Shown here piece after piece: positions 17,706 to 26,979 of a stretch of DNA of 64,000 nucleotides; within the stretch, counting starts at the first letter, position 1; each line of letters starts with the position of its first letter. The notes under the pieces are model-generated. The model worked only from the letters and a program-made list of their open reading frames with translations, had not been told where the DNA came from and did no database searches. Location: contig LDAQ01000056.1 in NCBI GenBank assembly GCA_001028025.1, forward strand, positions 1 through 64,000, read 5' to 3'. Position numbers and translations under genes: made by a program. This DNA comes from Faecalicatena fissicatena. GTDB taxonomy: Bacteria; Bacillota; Clostridia; Lachnospirales; Lachnospiraceae.

Positions 17706-18003
17706 GGGGGTGTTTTGGCAGGAGGGGCGCTGTGCGGAATTGGAACAGGCATCTCCTGGATACGGTATTAGGGCATAAGCGCCGCTAATCAAAATCGGAG
17801 CCGGCATGTTGAACACCGCAGACACTCACGAGAATTCTGATGAATTCTCGCTGCGGGTCTGCTTTCCTTCAGGCCTTGTGGGCCTGAAGGAAGTTCACAT
17901 GCCGGCTCCGATTTTGATGAAGCGGCGCTAATGCCCTAAAAGACGCATCCTGAAGATGCCTGTTCCAATTCCGCACAGCAGGCGCCCCCTCAGCCACACC
18001 CCC
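17706..18003. repeat. Long structured fold-back element, copy 1
   Basis: The arms 17706-17814 and 17892-18003 are inverted copies, roughly 85-90 percent matched. They open into a junction carrying two further perfect hairpins: A, an outer GCAGAC/GTCTGC stem (17818, 17857) and an inner CGAGAATTC/GAATTCTCG stem (17829, 17842); and B, TTCCTTCAGGCC/GGCCTGAAGGAA (17864, 17881). Unpaired asymmetries in the long stem are conserved in copy 2 (39111-39435): GGATACGGTAT on one side against GACGCATCC, and CTAATCAAAAT against ATTTTGATGAAG. Copy 2 has different but again self-complementary stems. It lies between convergent genes. No transposase or coding frame is inside. I do not recognise the family; a large structured RNA or a non-autonomous fold-back mobile element would fit. 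Confidence 0.85.
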
Positions 18004-18019
18004 ACTGCCTCCCAACTTC

Positions 18020-18961
18020 CTACTTTTTGCTGTGGGTATCTGCTAGTACGGATATTACAATAATTACTCCTTTAAACACCTGCTGCCAATATGTATTCAT
18101 TCCCACCAGTGTCATTCCATTGGTTAGCACAGTGAGCAGCAGTACCCCGACGATTGTCCCCATGACTTTACCGCGCCCGCCGGACATGCTTGTCCCTCCG
18201 ACTACGGCAGCCGTGATACAGTCCATCTCGAAGTTCAGGCCGGCTGAGGGCTGCCCCGAGCCGAGACGGGTGGTGATGATCAAGCCGGCTATCGCTGTCA
18301 GGACTCCCATAATCATGTATACCAGGATCTTTACCTTTTCTACTGCAATGCCTGACCAGCGGCTGGCCTCCATGTTTCCGCCAACAGAATAGATGTAGCG
18401 GCCGAAACGGGTCTTTGAGGTCAGAATGACGCCGAATATGATGATAATTACCATGATAATAACGGGTACAGGAATTCCGACGATGTATCCGGTTCCTATC
18501 ATGGTGAAGCTTTCATTGCTCCATACTACGGAATTACCTCCCGTAACGATATAGGCCAGCCCCCTCAGCACGGTCATGCTGGCGAGGGATGCGATGAAGC
18601 CGGGCAGTTTGCCTATTGCACAGAGAACACCGTTTACAGTACCGATCACTGCGCCTACTGCAATCGCCGCAATCACAGAAAAGAATACATTATCCGTATT
18701 CTTGCAGACAACAGCGCCTACCAGGCCTGCGGCACATACCAGGGAACCTGCCGAGAGGTCGATCTCACCAATGATGATGACCATGGTCATTCCGACTGCC
18801 GCGATCGCTGTGTAGGAAGCCTGCCTCAGAATATTGGATATATTGTTGGCCGACAAAAACTGTGAATTCATAATCGTCCAGATGATACATAATATGATTA
18901 CAACGCCAACCAAAAGCAGTTCCCTGAAAGATCTCAGATTTATCTTTTTTGTTTTATTCAT
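18020..18961 (-). CDS. Ribose-type sugar ABC transporter permease
   Basis: A 313-residue RbsC-like permease with about eight to ten hydrophobic helices. GEIDLSAGSLV near residue 70 and the C-terminal block GGTSMSGGRGKVMGTIVG are characteristic of this family. The start MNKTKKINL was chosen because a GGCGGAGG box inside the end of the ATPase gene lies eight bases upstream, giving an 8-bp overlap with that gene. It is the last gene of the LacI-controlled operon. Confidence 0.94.
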   Translation of the reverse strand: MNKTKKINLRSFRELLLVGVVIILCIIWTIMNSQFLSANNISNILRQASYTAIAAVGMTMVIIIGEIDLSAGSLVCAAGLVGAVVCKNTDNVFFSVIAAIAVGAVIGTVNGVLCAIGKLPGFIASLASMTVLRGLAYIVTGGNSVVWSNESFTMIGTGYIVGIPVPVIIMVIIIIFGVILTSKTRFGRYIYSVGGNMEASRWSGIAVEKVKILVYMIMGVLTAIAGLIITTRLGSGQPSAGLNFEMDCITAAVVGGTSMSGGRGKVMGTIVGVLLLTVLTNGMTLVGMNTYWQQVFKGVIIVISVLADTHSKK

Positions 18962-20477
18962 TTTCCATACCTCCGCCAAATGCAGCCTGCATTATGCTAT
19001 TCTTTGAAACTTCTTCCGCAGCGATTTCACCGGAAATGCCGCCCTCATGCATTACTATGATACTGTCGCTTACCTGCATGACCTCTGCAATCTCTGATGA
19101 AATCATGATGATGCTTTTTCCTGATTCGGTCAGTTTACGCATCAATGCATATATCTCGCTCTTTGCGCCGATGTCAATTCCTCTTGTTGGCTCATCCATA
19201 ATCAGGATGTCCGGCGTCATGGCCAGCCATTTTGCAATGACGACTTTCTGCTGGTTGCCTCCACTCAGTTCTTTAACCGCCTGCTCTTCATTTCTCAGGG
19301 ATATCCCCAGATCGCTGATGTAGTTTCCGGTAATCTTTTTCAGCACACGCCGGTTCAGCCAGAAGCTTTTCAGCTGTCCAAGCTTCGAGATGAGCATGTT
19401 ATCCCGGATACTCATTCCGAGTATCAGCCCCAGGCCCTTTCTGTCCTCGGGGACAAGTCCGATTCCTGCGCCTATTGCGTCTTTCGGTGAAGAGACACTC
19501 ACCTGATTCCCCTTTATATATATTTCACCTTCCCCGATCGGGTCGATGCCAAACAGCTTCCTCATCAGTTCTGTTCTTCCCGCACCAACAAGGCCGAAGA
19601 ATCCCAGAATCTCTTTTTCATAGAGCTTAAAGCTGACCGGACCGCTTGTTGGGTACACCTGCACGTTCTTCACTTCCATGATCACATGCTCCTGATTCAC
19701 AAATTCGCTTCCGCACTCTTTGCGCCCGTCAATCTCATGCCCGATCATCATTTTGATCAGATCGGGTTCTGTCACCTGCTCTGTTTCTACCGTATCTATA
19801 TATGTACCATTCCGAAAGACCGTTATACGATCAGATAATTCGAATACCTCTTCCATTCTGTGGGAAATGTATACAATGCACACGCCCTGTTTTTTCAGAT
19901 CTTCTATGATCTGGAAAAGCACCTGGGATTCCTTTTCCGACAGGCTGGCTGTCGGCTCGTCAAACACTACGACTCTGGCCTGAAATGACAGCGCCTTTGC
20001 GATCTCTACGCACTGCATCTGACCGCAGCTCAGCTGGGAGACCGGTGTCCCCGGATCTACATCCAGATTGACCTTCAAAAGCTCTGCCTTGGCCTTTTTG
20101 TTTAAAGTATCTCTGTCCAGCAGCCTGCTCCTGCCAACCGGCTCTCTGCCGATGAAAATGTTCTCTGCTATATTCATATTTTCCAGAAGATTCAGTTCCT
20201 GAAACACCATGCTCAAGCCGGCTTTTTGCGCCATAAGGGGAGATTTCATCTCGACTTCTTCCATCTGTCCGGTTTCTTCGTTCAAAAGGTGCATGCTGCC
20301 TTCGTCTTTTGAGTACACTCCTGTCATGATCTTCATCAACGTAGATTTCCCTGCCCCGTTTTCGCCCATGAGTGCGTGGACCTCGCCTTTGTGCAGTTCA
20401 ATCCTGACATTATCCAGCGCCTTGATTCCCGCAAATGCCTTCGATATTCCTTCCATTCTAACTATTACATCGGACAT
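18954..20477 (-). CDS. Ribose-type sugar ABC transporter, double ATP-binding subunit
   Basis: A 507-residue RbsA/MglA-type protein with two ABC domains. The first has Walker A GENGAGKST near residue 40, signature LSCGQMQ and Walker B VVVFDEPT. The second has a degenerate Walker A region (GLVGAGRTEL near residue 290), signature LSGGNQQKV and ILIMDEPT. A weakened second P-loop is normal for this family. It energises import of the monosaccharide bound by the lipoprotein at 20553 and is coupled to the permease gene. Confidence 0.95.
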   Translation of the reverse strand: MSDVIVRMEGISKAFAGIKALDNVRIELHKGEVHALMGENGAGKSTLMKIMTGVYSKDEGSMHLLNEETGQMEEVEMKSPLMAQKAGLSMVFQELNLLENMNIAENIFIGREPVGRSRLLDRDTLNKKAKAELLKVNLDVDPGTPVSQLSCGQMQCVEIAKALSFQARVVVFDEPTASLSEKESQVLFQIIEDLKKQGVCIVYISHRMEEVFELSDRITVFRNGTYIDTVETEQVTEPDLIKMMIGHEIDGRKECGSEFVNQEHVIMEVKNVQVYPTSGPVSFKLYEKEILGFFGLVGAGRTELMRKLFGIDPIGEGEIYIKGNQVSVSSPKDAIGAGIGLVPEDRKGLGLILGMSIRDNMLISKLGQLKSFWLNRRVLKKITGNYISDLGISLRNEEQAVKELSGGNQQKVVIAKWLAMTPDILIMDEPTRGIDIGAKSEIYALMRKLTESGKSIIMISSEIAEVMQVSDSIIVMHEGGISGEIAAEEVSKNSIMQAAFGGGMENE

Positions 20478-20552
20478 ATCTTCACCTCTTCATTTATGAT
20501 AGGAACCATCCACATAAGCAGATGGTTCCAATTAAATCCGTAAAAGTTCAAT

Positions 20553-21560
20553 CTAATCTACTTCAACGCCGTATCCTTTTTCTCTGTCAATAAATTCCTG
20601 GATGTTATCCTTGTCCATGTACTCAACAGGAACTTCGATAAATTCCTCAACGTCTTTGCCTTCACACCAGGTCAGTGCCTGCTCTACCGCTTTGTAGCCC
20701 ATCTGATAGGGATCCTGTGATACGCCTACTGCCACTTTTCCGTCGCGGATTGCAGCCATGTTCTCTGATGTCGCGTCCACGGTCGTGATCAGCAGGTCTT
20801 TCAGATTCGCTGAAGTCGCCGCGCTTAAAATTGCCATTCCTGAATTTTCATTGATTCCTACAAAAGCGTCGATATCCGGGTTTGCCTGCAGAATATTCTC
20901 TGCAGAAGCCAGAGCCGTATCTCTTGCGTGTGCGGTCTGCTGCTCTGCCACGATTTCTATCCCGCTCTCCTTGATTACTTCCATGAACCCCTCTGTCCTG
21001 TCTTTCAGTGAGCTGACCGTAATTCCATCGATAATGGCGATTTTCCCTTTGCCGTCCAGTTTTTCGATTACATATTCCGCAAGCATTTTTCCGATCTCTT
21101 TATTATCGGAAGCAACAAATGCAAGGGAACCTTCACAGTCTACATCCATTGTAAATACTCCTACGCCGCCGTTCATGGCATCGCTTACCGCATTGACTAC
21201 GCCTTCTGAATCATAGGGATTCAGCAGGATTGCATCGCATCCCATAGTCACCAGGTTTTCAAGCTGAGAATTCTGTGTCTCCAGAGAGCTGTCCGCGGAT
21301 AGGATATTGCATTTTTTCACATTATAGTCTTCACATGCCTTCTCAATCCCCTTCTGCATGGCCACGAAGAATGGATGTACATTCTGTCCGAAGGAAACTC
21401 CAAGCGTGATTTCTTCCGCTGACTTTCCTTCCTCTGTTTTTGTCTGCCCGGAATCTGATGCCGACTCAGAAGTATCTTTTCCTGGTCCTTCACTTGTGCA
21501 TGCAGCCAGTGAGACTGCCATCATTGCTGCGCAAAGCAGTGCTGCTATTCTTTTTTTCAT
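20553..21560 (-). CDS. Sugar-binding lipoprotein (RbsB-like)
   Basis: A 335-residue periplasmic-binding-protein family 4 lipoprotein. The signal peptide ends in the lipobox LAAC near residue 20, followed by a Ser/Glu/Lys-rich linker. The mature part begins LGVSFGQNVHPFFVAMQKGIE, typical of RbsB-like proteins, and contains ILLNPYDSEGVVNAV and AIIDGITVSSLKDRTEGF. The ligand is not deducible. The AnmK-like kinase upstream suggests an anhydro- or amino-sugar; this is inference from neighbourhood. Confidence 0.92.
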   Translation of the reverse strand: MKKRIAALLCAAMMAVSLAACTSEGPGKDTSESASDSGQTKTEEGKSAEEITLGVSFGQNVHPFFVAMQKGIEKACEDYNVKKCNILSADSSLETQNSQLENLVTMGCDAILLNPYDSEGVVNAVSDAMNGGVGVFTMDVDCEGSLAFVASDNKEIGKMLAEYVIEKLDGKGKIAIIDGITVSSLKDRTEGFMEVIKESGIEIVAEQQTAHARDTALASAENILQANPDIDAFVGINENSGMAILSAATSANLKDLLITTVDATSENMAAIRDGKVAVGVSQDPYQMGYKAVEQALTWCEGKDVEEFIEVPVEYMDKDNIQEFIDREKGYGVEVD

Positions 21561-21702
21561 AATCTATTCTCTCCATTTCCGAATCTGCGGGCTGGTCGCA
21601 TAGCCCGCTAAGTGTTACTATGCGCGGTTTACGGCCGTGAGTAGTAACCACTAAATTACTGGCAATTTGTAAGGTTTCATGGTATATTTAGAACGTATTC
21701 AA

Positions 21703-22935
21703 TTAAAGTTGCGAGCCTCCTGCTATGTGGCGGGGAGCCAGAGCTATTTTGCCAAGGATTGAGTACTGTGATGCATGACCTGCTGCTGGAATATTTCCCG
21801 GTGTACAGTGGATGGTTGAATAAGCGATGGTCGCAAACTTAATCGCTTCTTTATATTCCGGCGGTATGCCGATTTCAGCAGAGGTCGTCACTTTGATATT
21901 TCCCGGAATTCTTTCCTGGATTTCTTTCATGATCTGAGGGTTTCTTACTCCGCCGCCGCTGGCATACAGCTTGTCTGTCTTCTCGATGATTTCCGCAGGG
22001 ATGTTGTCAATCATGCTCTTTGCCACCGCTGCTCCTGTAAATGCACACGCTGTTGCAAGAATATCTTCCACCGGAAGGTGTCCGAATCCGGCGATCACGC
22101 TGTCTATGTATTCCTCATTGTAATCTCCTACCCAGCCTGACCTTGGTACCGGTCTGTCCCAGAACGGATGGTGCATAAAGAAATCAAGCATCTCTTCGTT
22201 GATATTCCCCTTTGAAGCAAGTTCACCGTCTTTATCGTATTCTTTGCCTGTCAGCTTCTTGCACAGGTAGTTGGATACCGCATTTCCCGGGCCGGTGTCA
22301 AATCCGAACATGTCCCTTCTGTCCTTACTTGCCACATGGAGGTTGGCAATTCCGCCGATATTCAGTGTCATAACCGGCTTCTCCTCATTGCGGAATAAGA
22401 TGTAATCCAGATATGGCATCAGCGGTGCCGCTGCGCCTCCCCATACATGATCTGCGGGACGGAAGTGCGTCACGGTATCGATATTGGTCAGGTTCGCGAT
22501 TACTGAGCTCTCTCCCATCTGCAGGCCCGCCGGATATGGTCCGTTCAGCCATCTGTGGAGCCAGTCTCCTTTGTCCTCTTCTGACATGGAAGCGATCTTT
22601 GCATGATCTGGCTGCTCCTGGTAAATGGTCTGTGTATCCAGCCCCAGCACTTTGATATCCAGCGGATTGATATTGTTTTCTTTCATAAACTGCACTGCTT
22701 TTTCGGCAAATACTGCGCCGCAGATGTAATTCAGCCTGTTGATTCCCACCATATCCACGCGGTTTTCAAAGGCATCTCTCACAATTGGCGTTACTTCTCC
22801 CGGCCAATCGTAGGAACCTCCGCAGATATAGCGCGGCGCCTTGGGAAAGCCGTCGCTGTCCATCTCAATCTCTGCCAGGATCACGTCGATTCCGTCAAAG
22901 GATGAGCCACTGTTCATACCCATTATTAAATCCAT
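21703..22935 (-). CDS. Anhydro-N-acetylmuramic acid kinase-like sugar kinase
   Basis: A 410-residue protein of the AnmK family (UPF0075, ASKHA fold). The ATPase core shows GMNSGSSFDGIDV at the N terminus, where AnmK has MSGTSLDGVD, then LNIGGIANLHV and FDTGPGNAVSN in the middle and YASGGGVRNP near residue 330. AnmK opens the anhydro ring of 1,6-anhydro-MurNAc and phosphorylates it. The altered N-terminal motif and longer sequence (E. coli AnmK is near 370) suggest a divergent clade with a related substrate. It is the first enzyme gene after the LacI regulator and precedes the ribose-type importer, so it probably acts on the imported sugar. Confidence 0.85.
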   Translation of the reverse strand: MDLIMGMNSGSSFDGIDVILAEIEMDSDGFPKAPRYICGGSYDWPGEVTPIVRDAFENRVDMVGINRLNYICGAVFAEKAVQFMKENNINPLDIKVLGLDTQTIYQEQPDHAKIASMSEEDKGDWLHRWLNGPYPAGLQMGESSVIANLTNIDTVTHFRPADHVWGGAAAPLMPYLDYILFRNEEKPVMTLNIGGIANLHVASKDRRDMFGFDTGPGNAVSNYLCKKLTGKEYDKDGELASKGNINEEMLDFFMHHPFWDRPVPRSGWVGDYNEEYIDSVIAGFGHLPVEDILATACAFTGAAVAKSMIDNIPAEIIEKTDKLYASGGGVRNPQIMKEIQERIPGNIKVTTSAEIGIPPEYKEAIKFATIAYSTIHCTPGNIPAAGHASQYSILGKIALAPRHIAGGSQL

Positions 22936-22987
22936 TTTGTTTCCTCCTTGAAATAATATTTATAGAACACCATTCGGTGCTGCTATC

Positions 22988-24010
22988 TTACTGACCGGCT
23001 TCTCTGCAGGATTTCCGAAATACAATGGATGCCTCCAGCACCTCTCGTTTCTCCCCCTGCTCCTGGGGGACTTTTTCTTTCTGCTTCATCAGTTCCTGCA
23101 CCGCAGCCTTACCAATCTCCTCGATCGGCTGAACCACTGTCGTTATATCCAGCAGCTCGTTTAATTCTTCATCATCCCACACGAGAAGCGAAAGGTCCTC
23201 AGGGATGTCCATCTGTCTCTTTTTCAGTTCCATGAGTACGCCGATACACAGGCTGTTATTCAGGACATAAACGGCGGTAGGACATTCCCCGTCCAGCAGC
23301 TGGGCCGTCTTTTTCCGGATCTGTTCCTTATCATTGTGCGCCGCAAACATCACCAGATTGTCCCGGTATTCTACGCCATACTCCTCCAGCGCCTTTTTAT
23401 AGCCTTTGATTCTTTCATTTACAGTGGAATAATCGTCGGTCGCAAGCACACCGATCTTTCTGTGCCCAAGTTCCAGGAGATACTTTGCCGCCTGGTAGGA
23501 GGCCTCCGCATTATTGCTCTGTATTACCCGGGAATTCAGTCCCCTGATTCTTCTGTCCACAAATACAATCGGGACACTGCCCTGATACAGCTCTCTGTAC
23601 TGCTCACTGATCTCGTCTTCCTTTTTCACCGTTGACATAAGAATCACGCCGTCCACCTGCCTGCCGTACATATTCTGGAGATGCCCGACTTCCTGCGCCA
23701 CATTTTCATGTGTATTGCAAACGATGACATTGTAGCCCTGTTTCTGTGCTTCTTTTTCGACCGCATATATAAGTTTGTTGCAGTAATTATTCTTGATACT
23801 GCCCAGTATCACGGCAATGGTTTTTGTGCTCTGGCCCCTCAGTCCCTGCGCCACCAGGTTCGGCCTGTAATTCAAGGCTTCCACAGCCTGCATTACCTTT
23901 TCCCGGCTCTTCTCTGATACGTTGCCGTATCCGCCGACCACGCGCCCTGCTGTTGCCCTTGACACTCCCGCCAGTTTCGCCACATCTGTAATCGTAATGT
24001 TCTGTTCCAT
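22988..24010 (-). CDS. LacI-family transcriptional repressor
   Basis: A 340-residue repressor. The N-terminal helix-turn-helix and hinge read ITDVAKLAGVSRATAGRVV and NYRPNLVAQGLR, followed by a periplasmic-binding-protein-like effector domain (TIAVILGSI, GVILMSTV, IPIVFVDRR-like VPIVFVDRR). It heads the operon with the AnmK-like kinase and ribose-type importer. Two palindromes matching LacI operators lie at 24037 and 24068, downstream of a consensus promoter, so it should repress itself and the whole operon until the sugar or a derivative binds. Confidence 0.93.
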   Translation of the reverse strand: MEQNITITDVAKLAGVSRATAGRVVGGYGNVSEKSREKVMQAVEALNYRPNLVAQGLRGQSTKTIAVILGSIKNNYCNKLIYAVEKEAQKQGYNVIVCNTHENVAQEVGHLQNMYGRQVDGVILMSTVKKEDEISEQYRELYQGSVPIVFVDRRIRGLNSRVIQSNNAEASYQAAKYLLELGHRKIGVLATDDYSTVNERIKGYKKALEEYGVEYRDNLVMFAAHNDKEQIRKKTAQLLDGECPTAVYVLNNSLCIGVLMELKKRQMDIPEDLSLLVWDDEELNELLDITTVVQPIEEIGKAAVQELMKQKEKVPQEQGEKREVLEASIVFRKSCREAGQ

Positions 24011-24036
24011 CCTTCCACCTCCGCCCTCTCATCTTT

Positions 24037-24052
24037 TTGAGAACGATCTCAA
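24037..24052 (-). promoter_or_regulatory. Second LacI operator (TTGAGA-ACGA-TCTCAA)
   Basis: TTGAGA and TCTCAA form a 16-bp dyad differing from the main operator at 24068 only in the centre. It lies between the promoter and the repressor gene, 31 bp (about three helical turns) from the first site, suited to cooperative or looped binding. Confidence 0.75.
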
Positions 24053-24067
24053 TTATCTTATTTTAAA

Positions 24068-24089
24068 AACTTGAGAACGTTCTCAAGTT
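24068..24089 (-). promoter_or_regulatory. Main LacI operator, perfect 22-bp palindrome
   Basis: AACTTGAGAAC and its exact inverse GTTCTCAAGTT abut at a central CG, the classic LacI-family operator form. It begins about 9 bp after the -10 box, overlapping the expected transcription start, where bound repressor would block RNA polymerase. Confidence 0.88.
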
Positions 24090-24097
24090 GTAACTGT

Positions 24098-24126
24098 ATT
24101 ATACTCATCCCATTTTCTATTGTCAA
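24098..24126 (-). promoter_or_regulatory. Consensus sigma-A promoter of the lacI-anmK-rbs operon
   Basis: On the minus strand TTGACA (24126-24121), a 17-bp spacer and TATAAT (24103-24098) match the consensus exactly. A promoter this strong next to a repressor palindrome points to tight negative control. Confidence 0.88.
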
Positions 24127-24288
24127 TTGTTTTTAGGCAATATGACCGATTTTATAAGTTTTCACTAATTTTACTTGTATGTTTTTATCAACATTTCACA
24201 AAGTTTTATTTTTTATTACTGCAGATATTCTTTCTCACTGAGTTCTCTTTTTTCACATCACATTCTTTCTCAGAATGCTCAAATATAA

Positions 24289-24318
24289 TTGTACCTCCCC
24301 TGGCAAAAGTGCTATAGT
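24289..24318 (+). promoter_or_regulatory. Probable promoter of the BceB-like permease gene
   Basis: TTGTAC (24289-24294), an 18-bp spacer and TATAGT (24313-24318) precede the permease start by 45 bp. The remaining bases between here and the LacI promoter are AT-rich, with no other feature seen. Confidence 0.55.
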
Positions 24319-24362
24319 ATTCCTATGAGATCATATGATCATTATACTTGGGGGTACAAAAC

Positions 24363-26951
24363 ATGAAAAAATACGCGGAAAGATTTTCTATGGTAACGGG
24401 ATTTCTCATAGCCGGTCTCATCTTTCTTTCAAAGTGGCTTTATTATGACGGAATCTCTTACACGATACTCGGGTACTTTTACGCACTGAAAAAGGCCGGG
24501 GGTATTATGACCTTTGCCGCGGCGGCCAACAATATTACCATAGAGGAGGCGGCGACATCTGCACTGACAGCCAACGCCTATCCCACCTATGCTTTTCTGT
24601 TCCTGCCGCTTGTCGCAGGCGTCCTTTCGCTGCTGCGCTCCTGTCTCCTCCTTTTCCATAAGAAGACCTGGAAGCTGGGGGTAATTATCTGCTGGCTCGG
24701 ATTTATTTATCTGGCTTCCAGCCTGGTGTTTTTCTTCTATATGCCGACCGCAGGATATTGGCTGGCCGCCTTCCTCGTACTTCTGGATGCCCTGGGCGGC
24801 CGCTATATTGTGGAACGATCGGAAATACACAAAAGAGCGCGGGAACTGAAGCAGAAGGAAGCGGCAGAAAAAGCAGACAAAAAGAGGCGCATGCATTTCC
24901 CCGGAAGGTATTCCAGAGAATTCTATGACGTCATCTGGGCCAACTTCCGCAGTAATTTTAAGAGTTACACACTCTTTATCATCTCCGGAACCATGTCAGC
25001 TGCCCTTTTGTTCATTCTATTCGGTATGCAGACATTTCTGGGTTCACTGCACAAAAAAGTAGACTTTTTAATGGGCGACAGGTTCCTGGCGATTATGAAG
25101 GAATTTATTCCCATTGTTATTTTTGTCTCTGTCATGCTTTTTGTACTCATTATATCCAATTATATTAAGACCCGGATGGAGAATTACGGAACCTTTATCA
25201 GCCTGGGCATACGCAAGAAGACGCTGTGGCTGATTATCGCTTTAGAATATGCCGCCTGTATTCTGGTTTCCGCCGCCACAGGACTGATTGTTGGACTGAT
25301 CGGGCTGCCTGCACTGAAGGCACTCTTTATACACACGGCGGATCTATCTGCTGTTGTAACCGTAGATTACGGTAGGGTGGCTCTGGTTACCTTCATTGTG
25401 TACCTTCTGCTCGTCGGGTTATCCACACTGATTAACTATCACCTGTTCGAGCATGTGGATATCTCTGCGTCCATTGTGAAATCTGTGGAAAAAGAACCTT
25501 TTCCCAGGCACCTGCTTATTCCCGGTATCCTGCTGGGCGCAGCCCTGATCATACGGTCTGTTGGCCGTTTCCAGACCGGCAGGTGGGGCGAACAGACTTC
25601 GCTCATCCTCTGGATGCTGCTGGGATGCCTGCTGCTGGTATACTGCGGCGGTTCCAGACTGATGCAGTGGTACTTGAAAAAACCGGCCCGCTATCTGAAG
25701 AAACTGCTTGAGATTCTTCCTCTGAGATACCGGTTCCGCACAAACGCAAAGTATTTTGTGCTTTTACTGGCTGTCCACATATTTGCTTTTGCTGTATTTA
25801 TCCCAAGGTTAAGTGCCAGTATCATCACAGAACCGGAGAAGGAACTGCTCCCCTATGATTTTGTCTGTCTGGCCCACGAAGACGATGAATCTTTTTTCAG
25901 GGAACTTGATTCAAAGTATTCGGTACAGCTGAACGATTACGATATGGTGCGTCTGAATACCATCCTGGGAGAGCCCTATTCCTGGAGACAGTTTTTCACC
26001 CCCAGTATGACCGGCATGGTATCCCCGCCGGGACAGCATATTGGTATCTCCGAATCCGTATATATCCGGATGAAAAAGGCACTGGGCGTAAAGGATGTAA
26101 AGCCGCTTGGACTTGCGAATCAGGAGATCCACATTGTTTATCAGCAGGATACTTCCCAGCAGGCCCATCCGCTGGACTGGTATCAAAACAGTGAGATGCC
26201 GCGCCTGAAAGCCGGAGCATTTACATCCTACAGCTATGGCAGCATGGATGACCTGTTCCCCGCTTATGAGATAAAAAGCCAGGAAAAGTATATTCTCACA
26301 GGAATGTTCCTGGGCGGTGACCAGGAAGATATTGTCGTCTTTTCCGATGAATACTTTGACACACTCCGCCGGGAAGTTGGGCAGGAGCTGGCCGAGGCGG
26401 ACACGCCTACACATCTTGTTACGATACAGACGGACAGCAGTCATTATCAGCAGGTGGAGGATCGTCTAAAGGAGTTTTCGTCAAAACACGAGACGGATTC
26501 TTACCTGGATCCGAAAATCCTGCCCGTCTATGACAAGAATACGCTCCTTCCCGATATCACCGCGGAATTTTTTCTGAAGGAAGCGGCTTTTACCGTTGTG
26601 ATACTGATTCTGCTGGCTGCAGGCCTGTTTATCTTCTATCTGAAGTACAGCCTGGATACCGAAGAACTGCGGGACAGGAATCAATTTCTGGAATGCACCG
26701 GGATGCGGGAAAAGGACAGAATCCGCCTGATCCGCACGGAAATGTCCTTGCACGCTTCAGGCTCCCTGATCGCGGGACTTCTTCTCTCTGCGTTCTTCTT
26801 TGTGCTGACACCCGTAATCCGGCATTTTTCAGGAGCACAGATTTTGTCCTACAGCCTTGTTTTCCTGCTGCAGACCGCGCTCTATCTCCTTCTTCACGCG
26901 CTGGTTATGTATTTCCTGGAACGGCACTTTATCAGAGAGATCTTAAACTAA
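24363..26951 (+). CDS. FtsX-like ABC transporter permease (BceB type)
   Basis: An 862-residue permease. Hydrophobic helices cluster at the N terminus (residues 12-150), in two FtsX blocks (about 200-370 and 730-860) and near 385-480, with a large extracellular loop at about 485-730. This is the layout of BceB-like subunits that protect against or sense antimicrobial peptides. The ATG was chosen over a TTG five codons upstream because GGGGGT lies seven bases before it. The ATPase gene follows after 28 bp. No BceRS two-component system is next to it, so its trigger is unclear. Confidence 0.88.
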   Translation: MKKYAERFSMVTGFLIAGLIFLSKWLYYDGISYTILGYFYALKKAGGIMTFAAAANNITIEEAATSALTANAYPTYAFLFLPLVAGVLSLLRSCLLLFHKKTWKLGVIICWLGFIYLASSLVFFFYMPTAGYWLAAFLVLLDALGGRYIVERSEIHKRARELKQKEAAEKADKKRRMHFPGRYSREFYDVIWANFRSNFKSYTLFIISGTMSAALLFILFGMQTFLGSLHKKVDFLMGDRFLAIMKEFIPIVIFVSVMLFVLIISNYIKTRMENYGTFISLGIRKKTLWLIIALEYAACILVSAATGLIVGLIGLPALKALFIHTADLSAVVTVDYGRVALVTFIVYLLLVGLSTLINYHLFEHVDISASIVKSVEKEPFPRHLLIPGILLGAALIIRSVGRFQTGRWGEQTSLILWMLLGCLLLVYCGGSRLMQWYLKKPARYLKKLLEILPLRYRFRTNAKYFVLLLAVHIFAFAVFIPRLSASIITEPEKELLPYDFVCLAHEDDESFFRELDSKYSVQLNDYDMVRLNTILGEPYSWRQFFTPSMTGMVSPPGQHIGISESVYIRMKKALGVKDVKPLGLANQEIHIVYQQDTSQQAHPLDWYQNSEMPRLKAGAFTSYSYGSMDDLFPAYEIKSQEKYILTGMFLGGDQEDIVVFSDEYFDTLRREVGQELAEADTPTHLVTIQTDSSHYQQVEDRLKEFSSKHETDSYLDPKILPVYDKNTLLPDITAEFFLKEAAFTVVILILLAAGLFIFYLKYSLDTEELRDRNQFLECTGMREKDRIRLIRTEMSLHASGSLIAGLLLSAFFFVLTPVIRHFSGAQILSYSLVFLLQTALYLLLHALVMYFLERHFIREILN

Positions 26952-26979
26952 CCGGATACCAGGTACTATGGGAGGTAAT

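Noticed and set aside
17706..18003. Insertion sequence with terminal inverted repeats
   Set aside because: There is no transposase frame; the arms make up nearly the whole element and the centre is two hairpins, so it is not an autonomous IS. A non-autonomous fold-back element remains possible.
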